From positions 38,386,937 through 38,396,936 of the forward strand of contig NC_091568.1 of the NCBI RefSeq assembly GCF_042767895.1: a stretch of DNA of 10,000 bases, written 5' to 3'. A program made the position numbers and the translations under genes. The stretch comes from Penaeus vannamei (Eukaryota > Arthropoda > Malacostraca > Decapoda > Penaeidae). Within the stretch, counting starts at the first letter, position 1, and every line of letters begins with the position of its first letter. Of this stretch, positions 6,690 to 10,000 are shown in pieces. The notes under the pieces are model-generated. The model worked only from the letters and a program-made list of their open reading frames with translations, searched no databases and was not told where the DNA came from.

Positions 6690-7680
6690 ATTGATATTAT
6701 AATGATACATATTCCTATGATAGTGATAGGAATAATGATAATCATTAAACTTTGTGTTAGCGTTATCATTACCATTATTATCATAACATTATTAACATTA
6801 TTGTCATTATAATTATCATTATTGTTAATTAAAGCATCACTATTATTATCATTATTATTATCATCAATAACAGCTGTAATGCCTGTTGTAACCGTCATTA
6901 TTACTGTCGTTATTACTGATATCATCATTATCATCAAAATCATCATCATCATTATTATCACCGCAACTAATACTATTACTTCTTTTACTATTATTGTTAT
7001 CTTTATGATTATAATCATCACTATCATCATCATCATTATCATCATTACTATTATCTTAATGATTATGATTATCACCAGTGGTATCATTATTATCATTATA
7101 GTTATTGTTATTATCCATACCGTTATTGGCATTATTCATATCATGATTTTCATTTTCATTATCAATATCATCATTATATTTTTCTTTGTTATTGCCATTG
7201 CCACTGTTACTGTTATTACTGTTATCATAATCATCATCGGTATAATCAGTATTGTTATTGTTATTATATTTTTTTACTGTCATCATCATTATATCATTAT
7301 GATCATAATCATTATCATAATTGATATCATCATCATTATCATTATGATCTTTAACATTATTTATATTTTCGTGGTTATTATCAATATTGTTATTATTATT
7401 ACCAAAATTGTTATTGTTATCATCATCATCATCATTGTTGTTGTTATCATTATCTTTAATGTTATCATGATCATTGAGAGTCTTATCATTATCATTATTG
7501 TTATTGGTATAATCATTATTATATTTAATTTTTATCATTATTGTTATTTGCATTATTATTAGTAGTAGTATCATTATTGCTATTACTATCACTATTACTA
7601 TTGTTGCTATTATTATATTATCATAACTATTACTACGATTACTATCCTTGTCAGTGTCATCAATATCATTATCATCTCTG
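6690..7680. repeat. 1-kb degenerate (ATT/ATC/GTT)n trinucleotide array
   Basis: Nearly a kilobase of interspersed ATT, ATC, GTT, ATA and CAT triplets, with local pure runs such as CATCATCAT. A 246-codon Ile-rich plus frame (6822-7562) and a 178-codon Asn/Asp-rich minus frame (7056-7592) are simultaneously open. This is a direct outcome of a triplet-register repeat without stop codons in those phases. No hydrophobic-segment spacing or domain suggests a genuine protein. Confidence 0.93.
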
Positions 7681-7912
7681 TTGTTTTATCAGAATAATTA
7701 TATTTACCCCTTTACTTCTTACATATATCATGATTGGCAGTATTATTAATAATATTCATAGTAGTATCAAGACTAATATCATTGTTTTTGCATTTTCGGA
7801 AACCTTCTCGATTGTATATTAAGTCATAAAGTTGCAATCTTGCACGGGCGGCCCAATCATCCATTAAATATATTTTCTGTATAGTGAATTTTCCGGCATT
7901 TTTTCCACACCT
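7681..7912. other. AT-rich spacer grading into unique DNA
   Basis: Remnant ATT/ATC words up to about 7780, then non-repetitive sequence with a short GC-rich patch (about 7843-7855). No gene is supported. Confidence 0.5.
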
Positions 7913-8000
7913 TGGACTAATGGTATTCCGCCTGTGGGTCGCGACTCACTCAGAGGGACGTGGTCGAGTTCCCATCTGGGCCATCTCTTTAAAAAAAAAA
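7913..8000 (+). mobile_element. Possible tRNA-derived SINE remnant with A10 tail
   Basis: TGGACTAATGG (7913-7923) matches the RNA polymerase III A-box TRGCNNARYGG except for one base. GGTCGAGTTCCC (7962-7973) resembles a B-box (GGTTCGANTCC) with a one-base deletion and insertion. About 49 bp separates their starts, a spacing plausible for a tRNA-derived promoter, and an A10 run (7991-8000) follows 17 bp after the B-box-like word. A near-perfect palindrome GTGGGTCGCGACTCAC lies between (7934-7949). The T-arm does not fold well, so this is not an intact tRNA. The SINE reading is tentative; the A10 could be an ordinary homopolymer. Confidence 0.25.
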
Positions 8001-8189
8001 GGGGGAAGGAATGTGTGTTCACATGCTCTCTTGTACAAACACACACAGACATACAGAGACAGAAAATATAACCAGATCGACTGATTGATACGCATATACA
8101 TACACATACACACACATATATGTATAGATGTGTGTTTGTGCGTGTGTGTGTATATGCATGACTTTGTGTATGTCTGTGTGTGTTTTTGT

Positions 8190-8191
<2 letters not shown>
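8001..8191. repeat. Degenerate (CA)n/(TG)n tracts
   Basis: After a G/A-rich patch (8001-8010), CA-rich words (about 8038-8066 and 8095-8115) switch to TG-rich words (about 8128-8190), interspersed with TATA. The CA-to-TG switch makes loosely complementary arms around 8095-8150. Confidence 0.8.

Positions 8192-8253
<62 letters not shown>
8192..8253. repeat. (TA)31 microsatellite
   Basis: Thirty-one uninterrupted TA units directly abutting the upstream end of the reverse transcriptase relic. Confidence 0.97.
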
Positions 8254-8256
<3 letters not shown>

Positions 8257-8497
8257 CTCAGGAGGGCATGTGGTTCTCTGCATTGTGAATCGCAATGGGA
8301 GGTCCTTAGTCTTCGGGGAATTCCAACACGGATAATTGAGCAAATAGCAACCTGGATCCCGGTACTGGAGGTGCTGTATATGCGGTTGGGCTTGGCGAGC
8401 TTCTTCCCTGTTCGTTCAGGAGTGAGGCGATGCTGTGTCCTTGACGCAACACTTTTCAACACATGTATGGACTGGGCAATGAACAGAGATGCTATGA

Positions 8498-8500
<3 letters not shown>
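8254..8500 (+). pseudogene. Decayed non-LTR retrotransposon reverse transcriptase fragment
   Basis: Reading the plus strand in the frame of position 8281, 8275-8352 gives SLHCESQWEVLSLRGIPTR followed by IIEQIAT, and 8401-8475 gives FFPVRSGVRRCC then VLDATLFNTCMDW. These resemble LINE reverse transcriptases between the FD-containing motif A and the SGVRQGCxLAPxLF motif. The middle (8349-8397) is family-like only in another frame (NLDPGTGGAVYAVGLG), so two compensating one-base indels are present. Where the motif A aspartate is expected the codon is GGT (Gly, 8272-8274). The invariant QG of the RQGC motif has become RC, and the FADD/YADD catalytic box is absent because the fragment ends at a (TA)n array. 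It is inactive. The element class is fairly secure; the clade is not resolved. Confidence 0.82.
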
Positions 8501-8584
<84 letters not shown>

Positions 8585-8610
8585 CATATATATAATATAT
8601 ATATATATTT
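8501..8610. repeat. (TA)40 plus interrupted TA tract
   Basis: Forty uninterrupted TA units (8501-8580), then CATACATATATATAATATAT-like interrupted TA to about 8607. It truncates the 3' side of the reverse transcriptase relic. Confidence 0.95.
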
Positions 8611-8638
8611 TTTATTTATTTATTTATTTATTTATTTA
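8611..8638. repeat. (TTTA)7 microsatellite
   Basis: Seven exact TTTA units directly after the TA array and a T run. Confidence 0.97.
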
Positions 8639-8680
8639 CACACGTGTGTGTGTGTGTATGTGTATGAGAGAATTTGTGTT
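8639..8680. repeat. CACACGTGTG palindrome and (TG)n
   Basis: CACACGTGTG at 8639-8648 is a 10-bp palindrome containing an E-box. TG units continue to about 8664, then a short GAGAG spacer. Confidence 0.8.
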
Positions 8681-8776
<96 letters not shown>

Positions 8777-8815
8777 CATATATTTCTATATATGTGTGTA
8801 TGTGTGTATTCCTAA
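8681..8815. repeat. (TA)n microsatellite with TG/CA edge
   Basis: TA units run from 8681 to 8772 with one extra A near 8693, followed by TACATACATATAT words and a short TGTGTGTATGTG tract to about 8808. All Tyr/Ile open frames across 8463-8815 come from these TA arrays. Confidence 0.95.
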
Positions 8816-9180
8816 ACAGCATTAGCGGAAGTAGTAGTATTATCCTCATCATTATTACTAATATAATATATTTTTTCATTACGTTTTCATTATGTTTTTT
8901 ATTGTTTTTTTCATTATATTTTTCTTCCTAATATTGTATTCATTGATGTTATCGCCATCATTAGTAGCAGGAGTAATATCATCATTATCATTGTTGTTAT
9001 TTTATCAGTATTGTCAGCATTATAGTTATCATCTTTATTACCCTAATTCCTATTATTATTAACATTATTATCATCATTCACAATACTGCTATTATTCCAA
9101 CGATGAAGTTATCAATAGTAATAATAAAAATGACAACAGGGAGGATGCTAATAATAGCAACATTATCATTTTTATTTTCA
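8816..9180. repeat. Degenerate (ATT/ATC/AGT)n array
   Basis: Trinucleotide words ATT, ATC and AGT with T-rich interruptions, a third copy of the composition seen at 4205-4845 and 6690-7680. No gene is supported. Confidence 0.85.
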
Positions 9181-9240
9181 TTGCTGGGAACTACAAAGAC
9201 TCTCAAAGTGACCTTCTTCCTCGTCCTCAGCCTCGAGCCA
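9181..9240. other. Short non-repetitive edge before the GGA array
   Basis: About 60 bases of balanced sequence. On minus, a frame coming out of the GGA array reads KVWLEAEDEEEGHFESLCSS and ends at a stop at 9178-9180. That looks protein-like, but its upstream part is entirely repeat-encoded Pro/Ser/Leu, so I do not call a gene. Confidence 0.3.
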
Positions 9241-9720
9241 GACCTTGGGGGGTGGAGGAGGAGGTGAAGGACGAGGGGGGGGGGAAGGACCGGATGGGGA
9301 GAAGGACCGGATGGGGAGGAGAAGGACGAGGAGGGGATGGGTAGGGAGGAGGAGAAGGACCAGGGAGTGGGGTGGGGATGAGTAGGACCAGGGGGGAGGA
9401 GGAGGAGAAGGACCAAAGGAAGGAGAAGGACCAAGGGAAGGAGAAGGACGAAGGGGAAGAGAAGGACCAAGGGAAGGAGAAGGACGAAGGGGAGGAGGAG
9501 AAGGACCAGGGGGCAGGGGGAGGAGGAGAAGGAGAAGAACCAGAGGGGAGGAGGAGGAGAAGAAGAACCAGAGGGGAGGAGGAGAAGAACCAGAGGGGAG
9601 GAGGAGGAGGAGAAGAACCAGAGGGGAGGAGGAGGAGGAGAAGAACCAGAAGGGAGGAAGAGGAGGAGGAGAAGAACTAGGGGGAGGAGGAGGAGGAGGA
9701 GAAAGACCAAGGGGGGAAAG
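9241..9720. repeat. GGA-rich purine minisatellite with 18-bp period section
   Basis: AAGGAC(C/G) occurs at 9408, 9426, 9444, 9462 and 9480, an 18-bp period with alternating ACC and ACG variants (so a 36-bp higher-order unit). From about 9532 to 9690 the unit changes to GAAGAACCAGAGGGGAGG plus a variable number of AGG triplets, with AACCAG at 9538, 9566, 9588, 9615 and 9643. A (G)10 run near 9275-9284 and many G3-G4 runs make the plus strand quadruplex- and triplex-prone. Lys/Asp/Glu/Gly plus frames and Pro/Ser/Leu minus frames are repeat readings. Confidence 0.9.
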
Positions 9721-9880
9721 GGGGGTAGGCAAGTTTAAAGTTCGGCCTAAGATGCGCCATTATTTTCCCGTAGCTCAGACCTCCCTTCTCTCCAGGGGAA
9801 TTTGAGGCCGACCCAACTAAGGGTAAACTCCGAAATAAAGAATTGGCTCGCCGCTGCACTCGGTTCAGGAAGCCGGGGCG
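9721..9880. other. Unique islet between two purine arrays
   Basis: About 160 bases of ordinary composition. CTCCCTTCTCTCCAG ending at 9795 looks like a plus-strand 3' splice acceptor (polypyrimidine then CAG). Downstream the frame RPTQLRVNSEIKNWLAAALG stays open until it enters the purine array. On minus, an ATG near 9759 has the favourable context AAAATAATGG and would read MAHLRPNFKLAYPP before entering the array. Neither is recognised. It could be a diverged exon, a transposon scrap or chance. Confidence 0.3.
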
Positions 9881-10000
9881 AAGGGAGAGGAAGCGAAGAA
9901 GGTGGGGGAGAGAGAGAGGGGAAAAAGGTGGATGGAAGGAGGGCAGGATGTTGGGGAGGAAAAAGGGGAAGAGAGGGTAAGGGTGGAGAGGAGGGGTAAT
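9881..10000. repeat. Polypurine (GGA/GAA)n tract running off the right edge
   Basis: Nearly pure A/G on the plus strand with AGGGGAAAAAGG and GGTGGGGGAG words. No regular period was found in the visible part. Confidence 0.85.

Noticed and set aside
6822..7562. 246-codon Ile-rich putative membrane protein
   Set aside because: It is encoded by degenerate ATT/ATC triplets with an overlapping antisense frame. It shows no signal peptide, loop or charge pattern and no domain.
7941..7980. Intact tRNA gene
   Set aside because: The B-box-like word has an indel and the T-arm and acceptor stem do not pair, so at best a SINE relic.
9078..9732. Minus-strand Pro/Ser/Leu frames, one ending in an acidic tail EAEDEEEGHFESLC
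   Set aside because: Nearly all residues come from the GGA array. The tail is only about 20 residues and no homologous protein was recognised; kept as a note only.

Overview
The window looks like intergenic, repeat-saturated eukaryotic nuclear DNA. The best guess is a decapod crustacean, and a penaeid shrimp genome in particular. That guess rests on three things: the very high density of simple sequence repeats of many classes ((TA)n, (TG)n, (ATT/ATC)n, (GATA)n, (TTTA)n, polypurine and polypyrimidine arrays); a decayed non-LTR retrotransposon reverse transcriptase fragment; and AT-rich filler between repeats. No species-specific gene was recognised, so the assignment is an inference. Nothing bacterial or phage-like is present: no operons, ribosome binding sites or CRISPR.

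Layout. 1-42 is a TG/CG alternating tract. 43-470 is a GC- and CpG-rich island, the best candidate for a promoter or first exon. 471-888 is AT-rich. 889-1230 is ordinary-complexity DNA with a cluster of bZIP/E-box-like sites. 1231-1590 is T-rich. 1591-1665 holds a near-perfect hairpin inside a direct repeat. 1681-1931 is a polypyrimidine array. 1932-2160 is a non-repetitive islet. 2200-2340 is a GATA/GATG array. 2341-3245 is AT-rich. 3257-4165 is a purine-rich block of about 0.9 kb containing a 46-bp and a 23-bp minisatellite. 4205-4845 is (ATT/ATC)n. 4966-5380 is a 21-bp pyrimidine minisatellite. 5436-5717 is a compound TG/TA/AC/TA microsatellite. 5718-6110 is unique DNA with nuclear-receptor-like half sites. 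6226-6381 is a TTA/TCA/GCA microsatellite. 6690-7680 is a 1-kb degenerate (ATT/ATC)n. 7800-8040 is an islet with a weak tRNA-SINE-like signature. 8041-8780 holds dinucleotide arrays that flank and interrupt the reverse transcriptase relic (8254-8500). 8816-9180 is (ATT)n again. 9241-9720 and 9880-10000 are GGA-rich purine arrays separated by a unique islet.

There is no confident intact protein-coding gene. Most long open frames, on both strands, are low-complexity readings of repeats whose unit contains no stop codon (poly Ile, Ser/Leu/Pro, Tyr-Ile, Glu/Lys). The only protein homology I recognise is the dead reverse transcriptase fragment. No new biological system was found. The most interesting items are the possibly hierarchical 46/23-bp minisatellites, the 21-bp-stem hairpin, the retroelement relic enclosed by (TA)n, and the motif clusters in the few unique islands.
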